A stretch of 64,000 nt of DNA. Origin: Lycium barbarum. Its lineage: Eukaryota; Streptophyta; Magnoliopsida; Solanales; Solanaceae. The notes under the pieces were generated by a model. The model was not told where the DNA came from. It ran no database searches and saw only the letters and a list, made by a program, of their open reading frames with translations. Shown here one piece after another: positions 54,139 through 64,000 of this stretch. The position numbers were made by a program, and so were the translations under genes. The DNA is taken from the NCBI RefSeq assembly GCF_019175385.1, contig NC_083337.1, positions 166,483,713-166,547,712 on the forward strand, in the 5' to 3' direction. How positions within the stretch are numbered: position 1 is the first letter of the stretch; every line of letters begins with the position of its first letter.

Positions 54139-55005
54139 CGTTATCAGCACGATGCTCGCGATGAGGGGGTGTGTTGTGAACTTGAAGTTCCCACATCGCT
54201 CGCACACGGGATTGTGTGCGTGCTTATAAGCTGGGCCTGAAGCCTTTACTTGTATACGCGTTTTAAAGCCGTGAGGTGCGCCAAAGCGGACAATATGTAC
54301 AAGCAGTTTATAACATATGTGTTGTGAACTTGAAGTTCCCACATCGCTCGCACACGAGATTGTGTACGTGCTTATAAGCTGGGCCTGAAGCCTTTACTTG
54401 TATACGCGTTTTAAAGCCGTGAGGTGCGCCAAAGCGGACAATATGTACAAGCAGTTTATAACACGTTATCAGCACGATGCTCGAAACCTCTGTTGTGGAC
54501 TGGGGCCAGAAGACCCTCCACTTGTATACGCGTTTTAAAGCCGTGAGGTGCGCCAAAGCGGACAATATGTACAAGCAGTTTATAACACGATGCTCGCGAT
54601 GGGGGGTGTGTGTTGTGAACTTAAAGTTCCCACATCGCTCGCACACGAGATTGTGTGCGTGCTTATAAGCTGGGCCTGAAGCCTTTACTGAACTTGAAGT
54701 TCCCACATCGCTCGCACACGAGATTGTGTGCGTGCTTATAAGCTGGGCCTGAAGCCTTTACTTGTATACGCGTTTTAAAGCCGTGAGGTGCGCCAAAGCG
54801 GACAATATGTACAAGCAGTTTATAACACGTTATCAGCACGATGCTCGCGATGGGGTGTGTGTGTTGTGAACTTGAAGTTCCCACATCGCTCGCACACGAG
54901 ATTGTGTGCGTGCTTATAAGCTGGGCCTGAAGCCTTTACTTGTATACGCGTTTTAAAGCCGTGAGGTGCGCCAAAGCGGACAATATGTACAAGCAGTTTA
55001 TAACA

Positions 55006-55010
55006 CATTC
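55006..55010. repeat. Target-site duplication CATTC, right
   Basis: Exact match of 53451-53455; 5 bp is the usual size made by LTR-retrotransposon integrase. Confidence 0.7.
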
Positions 55011-55491
55011 TTCTTTTCTTTGTCTTCTTTTTAATAATACGCCTTCTTCTTTTCTAAGAAATAGGGAGGAGAGAAGTAAGACTAAAGAAGCTTCAACAAA
55101 TGAGTCTAACGTAACTCCACATAGGAATAAACCAAATGCATCATAACTCAAATACAAATAAGTTTAGTCGGAATATGGAAGAAAATAAGTGCAAATATAA
55201 ATCAACCAAGTAGCTTCAGACATTGTTTGTATGTTTTCTTTTAAAGAAATAAGATGACCAGCGGTTGACGCAAGCTTTAAACCGTGACTTTTAGGTAAAA
55301 TTGAATACCTTTACCTTTAAGCTATCTATTTCAATTATTTTAAGGGTGTTCAAAATTTAATTTATATCCAGTTAACTATAATATCTAATCCATATACTAG
55401 TACCATTGGCCATGAGTGGCTCTGCCACTGCAACAGTTTTTTTTTTTTTTTTAAAAATTTTTGTAAGGATACAAAAAGCTGCTAAATCTAA
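55011..55491. other. AT-rich spacer
   Basis: 55020-55047 (TTTGTCTTCTTTTTAATAAT and ACGCCTTC) resembles 53428-53455 on the other side of the LTR array. Apart from that there is a T-run at 55437-55452 and no feature. Confidence 0.4.
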
Positions 55492-56303
55492 GGTGCCGTT
55501 TGGACTAGTGGCGAACCCAGGATTTAAGGGTCGTGGGTGCCTCATTTTAATGCTATCATTAACCAAAATGGTAAAATGTTGAGGAAGGGTTCGAATACAA
55601 GTCCCAGCCGCACAAACCTTTATGGTTCCGGCCTGGAAACTAAAACACCCAACTATGTTATTGGTTTCCCGGGTGATTTTTTAATATTTACACCCAAATT
55701 TCATATATTTTTTTAAATGCCGGGTTTAATGAATGCTGGAGCACCACCAAATTGCACATAGGTCCGTTCCTGATTTGGATTTCTTAAGTTGTATTTTTTC
55801 TTATAGACATAAAAACCCTACAAGTTGTGAAAACTATTAAAACATTCTCAATTCTTATACAATCTTACCAGATGAGTAAGTCATAGTTGATAACAAAATT
55901 AATACGCTACTAGAAGACATTTCTAAAAAGTATAACGTCAATTGATCAAACTTTAGTTCAATAAAAAAGAAAATTTAACATGAATAGTAATGTAGCTATG
56001 ACTTGGTAGAAGTTAGAACACAAATAAAGGTTGTTAGAGGTTAATGAGGTTGATAAATGATTGGTGAGAGTAATTATTAAAAATATCTATCAACTTATGG
56101 GTGTTTGTTTATAAAATATAAACTTATGGGTCAAGTTTTACATTTAAAATTTTTGAAACCATGGTTTGAAATCTCAAATCATGCCTTTTGGATGATTTGG
56201 GATTTCATCTCATGACATGAAATCATGAGATGAAATCGCATGTCCAAGCGCTGATTTCATCTCATGACATAAAACCATGGTTTGAATTCGCATGTCCAAC
56301 GCC
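55492..56303. mobile_element. MITE, GGCCCCGTTTGG family, copy 2, with nested insert
   Basis: The interior (CTTACCAGATGAGTAAGTCATAGTTGATAA, given here only in part: GATGAGTAAGTCATAG) follows the copy at 34269-34812 closely, including AATTGATCAAACTTTAGTTC. The right end has an extra repeated block of GATTTCATCTCATGACAT. The left end is split by the 269-bp insert at 55505-55773. Confidence 0.7.
55505..55773. mobile_element. Nested short element (GTGGCGAACCCAGG type)
   Basis: 269 bp between two copies of TTTGGA (55499-55504, 55774-55779). It starts CTAGTGGCGAACCCAGGATT and ends CATAGGTCCGTTCCTGA, weakly inverted (GGCGAACCCAGG against GGAACGGACCTA). It has no poly(A) tail, so a non-autonomous DNA element is more likely than a SINE. 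Confidence 0.6.
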
Positions 56304-56314
56304 TATTAATTAAA

Positions 56315-57341
56315 GGTCAAACCCATCGATAGACACTTGTGGTCGTCCGGTTCTTTAACTTGAACACCTCAACTAAACCTTGTTTCAGTTAGGCACTTGA
56401 GATAGGGCCCGGCTATGCCATTTAGACACTTTTCGCTAACTTGGCAACTCGCGTGATTTCCACACCAAACTGGCGAGTGAATAGCCCAAAAAACAGTTTT
56501 TTTTAATTCTTTTTATTTCCTTCTTCTTCTTCTTCTTCTTCTTCTTCTTCTTCTTCTTCTTCTTCTTCTTCTTCTTCTTCTTTATTCTTTTTCTCTTTCT
56601 TCTCCATTTAACAAACCTTCCACCATTGCTAACTTGTTCACAGGAAAAATCAAGACCGCCACCACCCTCTGTCTCCCTAAGCATTTATGGGACAAGAAAG
56701 ATGATTTTTCTTTGAAAAAATCTATTTAATAAAAAAAAGAAAAATAAAATTCCCAAAAAGTTTTTTTTTTTGCCATTAATGGAGTCTTTAGAAAGCTTAA
56801 AGGTTTAAAATGAGTTAATTGGTTTGATAAAAATTTTGAGAAATTAATGTTGGATTGTCTTTGAGTCTTCGTGGGGAATCTTTAGCTGAAGTTATAACAA
56901 ATTGGAGGAGTTTCTTTTTGAAAATTTGGATTTAAATCATGATTGTAACAAGAACAGCATGAAGATGGTGAAGAACACCTATTCATTTCAGAATTTTCAA
57001 TGTGTCCTTTTTTTCTGTTTCTTTTTGTTAATAATGTGTCCTTTTTTGATTCGGTGTAAATCATGTTTTTTTTCTTTTTTAGATTATTACTTTTAATTTG
57101 TTATTAAATATTTTAAAATAGTGTTTTTAATTAAGAAAGACACATGTACTCATTTTATTCGTAACTTGCCACGTCAGCTGCGAGTGTATTGTACACACTT
57201 TATAAATTTGGCTGATTCAGCGAAGCATGTCTATATGGCACAGTTGGACCCTACCTTAGGTGCCTAAATGAAACAAGGTTATGTTGAGGTGTTCAAGTGA
57301 AAGAACCGAACAACCACAAATGTCTATCGATGGGTTTAACC
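56315..57341. mobile_element. MULE-type MITE, 1027 bp, 9-bp target duplication
   Basis: Inverted ends of about 95 bp: GGTCAAACCCATCGATAGAC at the left, and on the reverse strand GGTTAAACCCATCGATAGAC at the right. They continue in parallel through CACTTGTGGT, CACCTCAAC and CCTTGTTTCA. TTAATTAAA flanks both sides exactly (56306-56314, 57342-57350). A 9-bp duplication plus long inverted ends fits a non-autonomous Mutator-like element. The interior holds a (TTC)n run and no gene. Confidence 0.85.
56521..56582. repeat. (TTC)n microsatellite
   Basis: About 20 perfect TTC units inside the MULE-type MITE. Confidence 0.95.
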
Positions 57342-57350
57342 TTAATTAAA

Positions 57351-59152
57351 TTATCTTGAGCCTCAGTTTGTGAGGAGAGTGGCACATGACTCGTCCAGTG
57401 GTGCAGCCAGGTTGGGGATGAGGTTCAATTGAATTCTCCCGCTTGAAAAATCGTATTATGCAAATAAGGTAAAAATAGATTTTTAGTTATATAAAAATTG
57501 TTGAATTTTCTTGACATAATAAAAGAATTTAGTAAAGTGCTTAAGGGGTCCAAAAATTTATTGAGGTCATAAATTCAAATTGCAGGTATGACGTTTTAGT
57601 AATTTTATTATTTTTAAATCTTCTATATAAATTTCTAGCTCCCGTACTAAACTCACCAATGTTCTAGAAATTTATTCATACACTAGATAATGAGGCTTGG
57701 AGAGGAAGCTCTCTATAAAGAAAGGGCAGATGCAGCTACAAATGAAATATCAATAATTACCAAACAAACAAGAAGGAATACGAAAGAAAAGATGCAAAAG
57801 TGACCAACTTTATGTGTGTGTTTTTTAAAGAAGGTACAAGAGTTAAAAATCAATTATTGTTCATTTGTTTGTTTACAAAAAGAGCCTCTTTCTTATCTAT
57901 ACTTGATAATAAATAAAATGGGACATCTCTAAGATGCATTAATCCTTGTGAAAAAAATAGTTCCTTTTTGTTTTTTGGTTGTTTTCTAATGCTGTAATGA
58001 AAGGTTGCATTTATAGGTTAAGATGGTCGGAGTTGGTGGCCAGGACAAAATACACCTATGCTGGGACCACATTACACAAGCTGGATTTTCATGAAGCAAA
58101 AACTTTATTTGTTCCTTTTTTTTCCTTGTACTTTTGCAATTAAATGGAGCTCTAAGATCCAGATTGACTCAAAGAGGAGTACAATATATGAGTAATAATA
58201 TTCACAGATTTGTATGTCATAAGTTTGGAAGTGGTTAAAGGTATCAAGAGGAGAAACTAGTGGTGTCTATTCACGGAAATAAGTAAAACATGAGTAGAAT
58301 CATTGCTGCTCGATTTAACATATTGTACAACTTTCTAAATCTTGGAGAGAAAAGCTACGTTGAAATAAATTTGAATAGACTAAATTTTCTTCATGCAATA
58401 TTCTACAAATGACTGTGTTTCACAAAATCTACTGTTAATGAATATATATATATATATATATACACACCAAAAATTTACTGGTGATACTAACAATAGATGT
58501 AAGTAACTTATTACGGTTTCTCCGTCCTTACTCTCATACATACCACATTGGATTGGGATGAGAGAGATTGTTTTGGGAGGTTTATGCAAACAAGTTATTT
58601 CGATGTTGTTTATTTAATGTTTGCCCCTATTTATATAAGTTGTGCGAAAATAATTTTCGGGCAAGAAGTTGAAGTCAATTCTATGTGAATTGCTAGAAGA
58701 CTTGTCTTACCACAACTCATGACGGATTGCCAGGAATTAGTACTAAATATTTTAGCGGATCACCAAGAGTTTCTAATGGAAGGGTTTACCATAACTCATG
58801 GCGGATCACCACGAGTTTACAAAAATGTCATAGTAGATCACCTAGAGTTTTTTATGGATGAGCTTGTCAGAACTCATGGTGGATTAGTAGGAGCTACTGA
58901 TGGACGAGTTTGCCATGAGTTCTAGCGCATCACAAGGAGTTTAGTACCTATTAAATTGTAACATCGGAACAAGTTGTTCGAAATTTCTAGTGTCATCGGA
59001 AGTTTCTGAGAAATTTCATCGACATATGTTTTTGTGCTTCAAAATTGATTCAATTATGTCCAAATCAACTTCAAATGACTCCAAGTTTAATATCTGACAT
59101 TCTATAACCAATTCCACTAATTAAATTTGAGGCAACCCTTCAAAAATCAATA
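57351..59152. other. AT-rich region with MITE remnant and short repeats
   Basis: Contains a MITE remnant at 57396-57605 (CCAGTGGTGCAGCCAGGTTG ... GGTTCAATTGAATTC), a (TA)n run at 58441-58461 and the degenerate repeat at 58700-58945. No gene is recognised. Confidence 0.45.
58700..58945. repeat. Degenerate short tandem repeat
   Basis: About five or six diverged units built on AACTCATGGCGGATCACCAA followed by GAGTTT and TAATGGA, with half-unit spacing near 40 bp. Part of it stays open on the plus strand (58719-58925), but this reflects the repeat, not a recognised protein. Confidence 0.6.
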
Positions 59153-60008
59153 CTATCTTAATTCACTTAGGTTTCTTAACAAGTTATTTTCAAGTTAAAA
59201 AGATTAGTTGTGTCTACTCATAATTTATCGGATGAAGAAGGAGAAGGAGAAGAAGAAGGAGAAGGAGAAGGAAGAGGAGGAGGAGGAGAAGGAGGAAGCG
59301 AAAAAGGAGGAGGAGGAGGAGGAGGAGGAGATGGAGAAGAAGGAGGAGAGGGAGGAGGAGAAGAAAAATGAGGAGAAGGAGAAGAAGAAGGAGGAGACGG
59401 AGGAGAAGGAGGAGAAGAAGAAGGAGAAGGAGAAGAAGAAGGAGGAGACAGAGGAGAAGGAAGAAGAAGAAGAAGAAGAAGAAGAAGAAGAAGAAGAAGA
59501 AGAAGAAGAAGAAGAAGAAGAAGGAGGAGGAGAAGGAGGAGGAGGAGGAGGAGGAGGAGGAGGAGGAGAAGGACTATCTTAATTCACTTAGGTTTCTTAA
59601 CAAGTTATTTTCGAGTTCAAAAGATTAGTTGTGTCTACTCATAATCTATCGGATGAAGAAGGAGAAGAAGGAGAAGAAGAAGGAGAAGGAGAAGGAGGAG
59701 GAGAAGGATAAGAAGGAGGAGGAGAAGGAGAAGGAGAAGAAGCAGGAGAAGGAGAAGGAGAAGGAGAAGGAGAAGAAGCAGGAGAAGAAGGAGAAGGAGG
59801 AGGAGAAGAAGCAAGAGAAGGAGAAGGGGAAAGAGAAGAAGGACAAGAAGGAGAAGAAGAAAGAGGAGAAGGAGAAGGATAAGGAGGAGGAGAAGGAAGA
59901 GGAGAAGGAGGAGGAGGAGAAGGAGAAGGAGCAGGAGAAGGAGGAGGAGAAGGAGGGGAAGGAGCAGAAGAAGGAGAAGAAGAAGGAGGAGGAGGAATAG
60001 GAGGAAAA
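59153..60008. repeat. Duplicated purine (GAA/GGA) tract
   Basis: A unit starting CTATCTTAATTCACTTAGGT (59153) and running through CTCATAATTTATCGGATGAA into a long GAA/GGA/GAG tract is repeated at 59574, offset 421 bp. The plus strand is almost pure purine from about 59232 to 59572 and from 59652 to 60008, with a perfect (GAA)n core at about 59461-59522. Confidence 0.92.
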
Positions 60009-60009
60009 G

Positions 60010-63000
60010 TGTTAACACGCAATTTTGTCTCATTTTTCCTTCAATTAATTTTAGCTGCGCTTCTTGATCGTTAATAATTTAGACGAGTTATTTCAAATTT
60101 ACTTAAGAAAGCACTGTATTAATATTTTAAATATTTATTGCACGGTTATTTATTTTAATAAGAAGTTGTATTATATATTTGAAAGTGGTTAATCCTAGTC
60201 CAAATGATTAAGATGAAGATGTCCAAATAAATTAATTAGAGGAAGAAAAGGGCCAAATTCGGATTTCACCCAGCCCACACTTTAATCCATTACCTTTCAG
60301 CCCATTACCATTCGTTGACCCGATCCAGCCCACATTATTCTATTACCCGACTCGGCCCAATGAAACAAATATACGGTCTATTTCCATTCATCGTTTCATC
60401 CGCTTCACCCCAAACCTAAAACCCTAAACTCTCGCCTCCTCACTCCTCCAGCCCGACCCATCTCACAAAACGCCATTTCCGGCTAAGATTCGAATCCCTT
60501 TTGCCATTCCAGACCTTGCCTCCCCATTTCGGGCAAAGGTGTTATTGTTTTTGTTTTTCTTCACAGAGAATCAACGGTAATACGCTGACCTCTTTTGGCT
60601 TCTTCTTCATTTTTTAAATTTTCGATTTACCCTAGACGAGATTCGGATTTGAAACAAAACTTAACCCATTTCAATTCAAATTATCGTACCACATCATCAG
60701 TTTGTTCAAACCCGTGACACCCTTTTTGATTTTTTATTTTTTTTCGAATTTGAAAGTTGAATATCCTAAACCCTAGCCTTTACCTTCTATAAATACACCC
60801 CTTACGGAGACGTTTTTTGAACCACCGGATAATTTACCACACTCAATATTTCTATCTTTCCACTACTACTTTAAACTTGGTATTTGTTCAAATTCGATTC
60901 TGTTTTGGGGTTCTTTTCTTTAGCAACTAGAATTCTCTGAAAAATACAAAAACAGTCTCACTTTGTTCCTTGACATCGATTTTAAAATACCAACATTTTT
61001 TACTCTCTTTTACTGTTTTGAATCCGAGTATATGCAAGCTCGGAGATATTAACAATCGAGTGTGGATCAGCGATTCATACCCCTGTTCACTGCACCCGAC
61101 AAAGGTGATTTTCCCTCCCTTAGTTGGTTTAATCAGTTTCTGTCGATTGCTTGCTGTTTCGGTTCACATTTTAGTTAAAATGTGGTATTAGGATGTTTTT
61201 GGCGTTGTAGTCAGTAGATCAGCATATCTATTCGTGATTTATTAGTTAATTAGCAAAGTATGCGATAAGATGTTAGTTTATATGATGTGTTGGTTAAATG
61301 ATCATGTTTAGCTTAAATGCTGTTGTTAAAAGTCAAGTAGGCTAGTTAAAAATCTGTGTTCAATTACTGTTGTTCATGATTATGTTGGCGCACGGTACTG
61401 TCATGATACTGTAAATGTTCATATAGCTTAGCAATCAATACAATGCCATAACTGGCTGAGATTAAGGCCTATAAGGGACAGATCTAGTTTGATACATATG
61501 CATATTCAGGGTGATATTACATGGTCTTAGTAGCATTTTATCTGGTTATCGCTTTTTTTTAGTAAATTTCGTTTAAACTGTGACGTAGTTTGCTTAATTG
61601 ATAAGTGTTTAGACATGAGTTTAAGTCCAGTATTCTGCATATATATAACATCTCTCAAGTGAATTCTCTATGTGTCTTAAGGTGCATTAGTGACTGATTA
61701 AGGCTGAAATATTAATTGCATGTCAAGGAATTCACTCTCTGTTGAATTTGCCCTGTTCTTACCTGTCTCTGCATATCATGATTGCTGCATCTATTTCTTT
61801 CTTCTTCTGAAATCTGTTCTTATACCCTTCAACTGAAGCTTAAAAAAAAAAAAACACCAAGTAGAACCATGCATGTCTTGATATTTGTCTTGTTGGATTG
61901 AAATCATACTCACATATAGCCTACTGAATCTCTAAACTACTACCTTTTTCTTATCCTTGCTTGTCTGTTGAATTAAATGTCACTTCTTGGAGACAAAATT
62001 AGACTTGAACAACTACCTCTTCTCACTGCAATTTAAAGTATGAACCCCTCTAAAACCTCTGTAACTATTCCTACTCTTTTAACAATCTATCTGTGCTATT
62101 TGGATCACTGCACTCTTCTCAACTTAACAATTTGTCACTTTGTTCCACCTGTATGTCATATCTCATGTTCTGGACTTAAGTTGACCATGCTCCTTCTGTA
62201 TATGGTTTGTGATTGTTTCTTCAGTTCTGTGATCAACTTGCAATTAATTTGTGATCTCATGCCTAGCTTACAGCTCTTTCAAACGCATTCATATATCACA
62301 TTACCTTAATTTTAACCAAGTCCTTGATCTCTCTATGCACTTCTTGTTAAATCTTTACTGTTAGCCAATAATATAATTCTATCATGTGTTTTTGTTTACT
62401 TTATTCTCATGGAAGATCCTGGTTATGATTTTTTTTATTTAAGTAATGGAATCTTTGAAATACATAGCAGTTCTAAAGAGAATATTTATACTTCAAGTGG
62501 AGAAAATATTTATGCACTCTGTTAGAGGATTTGAAAAATTGTATCATGAATGCTTACAGATTTGTTGTTATATTTTTGACATCTCGCTACTATTAAGGGG
62601 TAATAGAATATCTTCTAACTCGTTATTTTCTCCTTTTTCTATCTTGCATGAATTACCGGAGCAATGAAGAGTCTCACGAAAGACTCGACGAGGCCGCTAT
62701 ATCGGAACACAACCACTGCATTTCCTCTCGTGTTCAAATTCATTTCTCTAATGGATCACATCTTAGATATCCAAGGCTCTTATTTTGGCCTATACAAAGG
62801 CTTTCCTGCTATTTTGTGTCGATCTCTTTTAATTGTTTTATTTGCCCTGCCTGTTATGGGGCCTTTGAGTGTGTAGTGGGTAACTTATTCACAGTCTGTT
62901 CACCTAGAATTATTGTTACGGTTAAGATATAATTCAAGAGCTTAATCAGTTAGAGGTAATAAGGAATTAATTGGTTAGTATCACCTATTCTACATGTATT

Positions 63001-63667
63001 CGTTTAGCTCTTTAGACAAGTTCGGAAGATTTTCTCATAGGTGATTTGAGTCGCATTTTGCATTCATAATTTAAACTAGCATGGAATTCTTTTTGTCTCA
63101 AGTTTACAGATAATCTCAATGTCGAGAAAGTGATTTTGTTTGGCCTAACTTTCAACCAATAATTTAGTTAGTCCTTTTCACATTGTTTAAAAGATCAAAA
63201 TTTCAATCTTTAAAATGACATTTTTTGCTAGCTAGAATTAATTCTCGTTTAAACGCAACTTTGATTTTCAAACTTATTCATGATTGATTACTTTGGAAAG
63301 TAGTGTTTAACTATTGTCCTAATCTAACTGAAAAGGCACTATTCATTCTATATATTATAGTTTTATATACTTTATATAACTCTCATATAATTAGCCTTAA
63401 TTAATTAACATAAGTCCGGTCGGTTAACCAATATTAATGGGTCTTAAAGGATGCCTAATACCTTCCCTTTAGACTAATTGAACCCTTACCTAGAATCTTA
63501 AGTTTCGTAGACCTTAAAACGGAGTTAAACTTTAGAAAATAACTTTAATTAACTTTAGATGCCCTAATTCACCATAATAATTAGGTAGCAACTCTTAACT
63601 TTAATTAACCCCGGAATTACCGGGATGTTGTAAACTATTTCGACTCTGGTTAAAATAGGGTATAACA
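60010..63667 (+). mobile_element. Solo LTR, Ogre/Tat-like, 3.66 kb
   Basis: Begins TGTTAACACGCAATTTTGTC and ends ATAGGGTATAACA. Near the 3' end are GGATGCCTAATACCTTCCC and TTACCTAGAATCT, the terminal style I associate with Ogre/Tat LTRs. A TATAAATA lies at 60788. No primer site (TGGCGACTCC-type) follows the 3' end, and no coding domain is present inside or beside it, so a solo LTR is the simplest reading. Flanking 5-mers are AAAAG (left) and AGAAG (right), 4 of 5 matching. AAAAGTGTTA occurs both at the left border (60005-60014) and at the far end of the right purine tract (63764-63773), which leaves some doubt about the left limit. Confidence 0.65.
60788..60795 (+). promoter_or_regulatory. 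TATA box of the Ogre-like LTR
   Basis: TATAAATA in CCTTCTATAAATACACCCCT, about 780 bp into the LTR. Transcription would start about 30 bp downstream. Confidence 0.5.
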
Positions 63668-63770
63668 AGAAGAAGAGGAGGAAGAGAAAGGAGAAGAAGA
63701 GGAGGAAGCAGAAAAAGAGGAAGGAGAAGACGAGGAAGGAGAAGAAGTGGATGGAGAAGAAGAAAAAGTG
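63668..63770. repeat. Purine tract, right of the solo LTR
   Basis: AGAAGAAGAGGAGGAAGAGA and similar for about 100 bp. The same composition as 59652-60008, consistent with one tract split by the LTR insertion. Confidence 0.8.
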
Positions 63771-64000
63771 TTACCCAGTTTAGCTCTAGTCTTATATTTT
63801 AACGACATTAGTTTTCTTTCTTCGTAAGTCTTCTTCTATTCTTGTGCTACAGAGAAAACAACGTATTTCTTTTTCTTCCGTTCCCCCACCCCCATTCCTA
63901 TCCTCACCCCCAACAACTTCAAATACAATAACAAGAGAAAATATCTCTGGTAATGCTCTATTTTATATTCTCTCCTTTCTTATTCTATCTGTTTCTCTAT
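63771..64000. other. Window end, no feature assigned
   Basis: Pyrimidine-rich plus-strand sequence with TTCCGTTCCCCCACCCCCAT, resembling a leader upstream of a plant gene. There is no start codon context or splice site that I can defend. Confidence 0.3.

Larger units (their letters stand above)
53456..55005. mobile_element. Inverted and tandem array of short LTRs (TRIM/SMART-like)
   Basis: Eleven LTR copies (TGTT...AACA) are separated by 4-34-bp internal pieces. On the minus strand: 53456-53552 (97 bp, type A) and 53580-53723 (144 bp, type B). After an inversion point at about 53724, on the plus strand: 5'-cut copy to 53836, 53871-54014 (B), 54042-54138 (A), 54172-54315 (B), 54320-54463 (B), 54491-54587 (A), 54611-54689 (B, cut), 54690-54827 (B, start lost), 54862-55005 (B). 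Internal pieces start CGTTATCAGCACGATGCTCG (primer-site-like) and those before B copies end in a G-run (GATGGGGGG, polypurine-tract-like). The whole block is bordered by CATTC on both sides. Confidence 0.8.

Noticed and set aside
53469..55157. Recurrent 60-130-codon frames on both strands in the LTR array
   Set aside because: The same peptide recurs because the LTRs repeat; frames run through inverted repeat junctions and have no coding logic.
59208..60033. Long open frames of Glu/Lys/Arg on + and Leu/Ser/Pro on -
   Set aside because: They are translations of the GAA/GGA purine tract; every frame stays open in such sequence and none has a start context or domain.
62040..62932. Several 70-94-codon plus frames inside the Ogre-like LTR
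   Set aside because: No motif, no splice logic, and they overlap in different frames; long Ogre-type LTRs commonly contain such chance frames.

Overview
The window is plant nuclear DNA, AT-rich and crowded with transposons. The split actin gene with plant intron positions, the POLTERGEIST-type phosphatase, the fasciclin-like arabinogalactan protein and the mix of short DNA transposons point to a eudicot. The MITE families and the actin C-terminus suggest Solanaceae (tobacco/potato/pepper relatives); this is an inference, no species-specific marker was identified.

Three conserved host genes are well supported: a complete 377-residue actin (+, four coding exons, 4320-7726), a complete 715-residue POL/PLL-type protein phosphatase 2C (-, four exons, 11313-14379) and an intronless FLA4-like fasciclin arabinogalactan protein (-, 51077-52312). 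A fourth, unrecognised small secreted-type peptide gene lies at 217-471 (-). It sits in a segment that was duplicated at 2905-3677, where the copy has lost the gene. These host genes have no evident common pathway.

The rest is mainly mobile DNA. 18633-26700 is a decayed Tat-lineage Ty3/gypsy retrotransposon with a 5' LTR, gag-PR-RT-RH-archaeal-type RNase H-integrase and a truncated antisense ORF, but no 3' LTR. 36263-47914 is a candidate 11.65-kb Mutator-like element: a broken MULE transposase on + faces a DUF1985/Ulp1-protease gene on -, with AT-rich tandem repeats between them and a near-perfect 9-bp target duplication. 53456-55005 is an array of eleven very short LTRs in inverted-plus-tandem arrangement, bounded as one block by a perfect 5-bp duplication CATTC. 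60010-63667 is a long Ogre/Tat-like solo LTR (TGTTA...TAACA) sitting inside a GAA/GGA purine tract. MITEs of several families (Stowaway, PIF/Harbinger-like, MULE-like, CACTA-like, unclassified) fill the intergenic space, one of them inside actin intron 3.

The most unusual structures are the inverted LTR array with two alternative U3 regions on one shared R-U5, and the Ulp1-carrying MULE.
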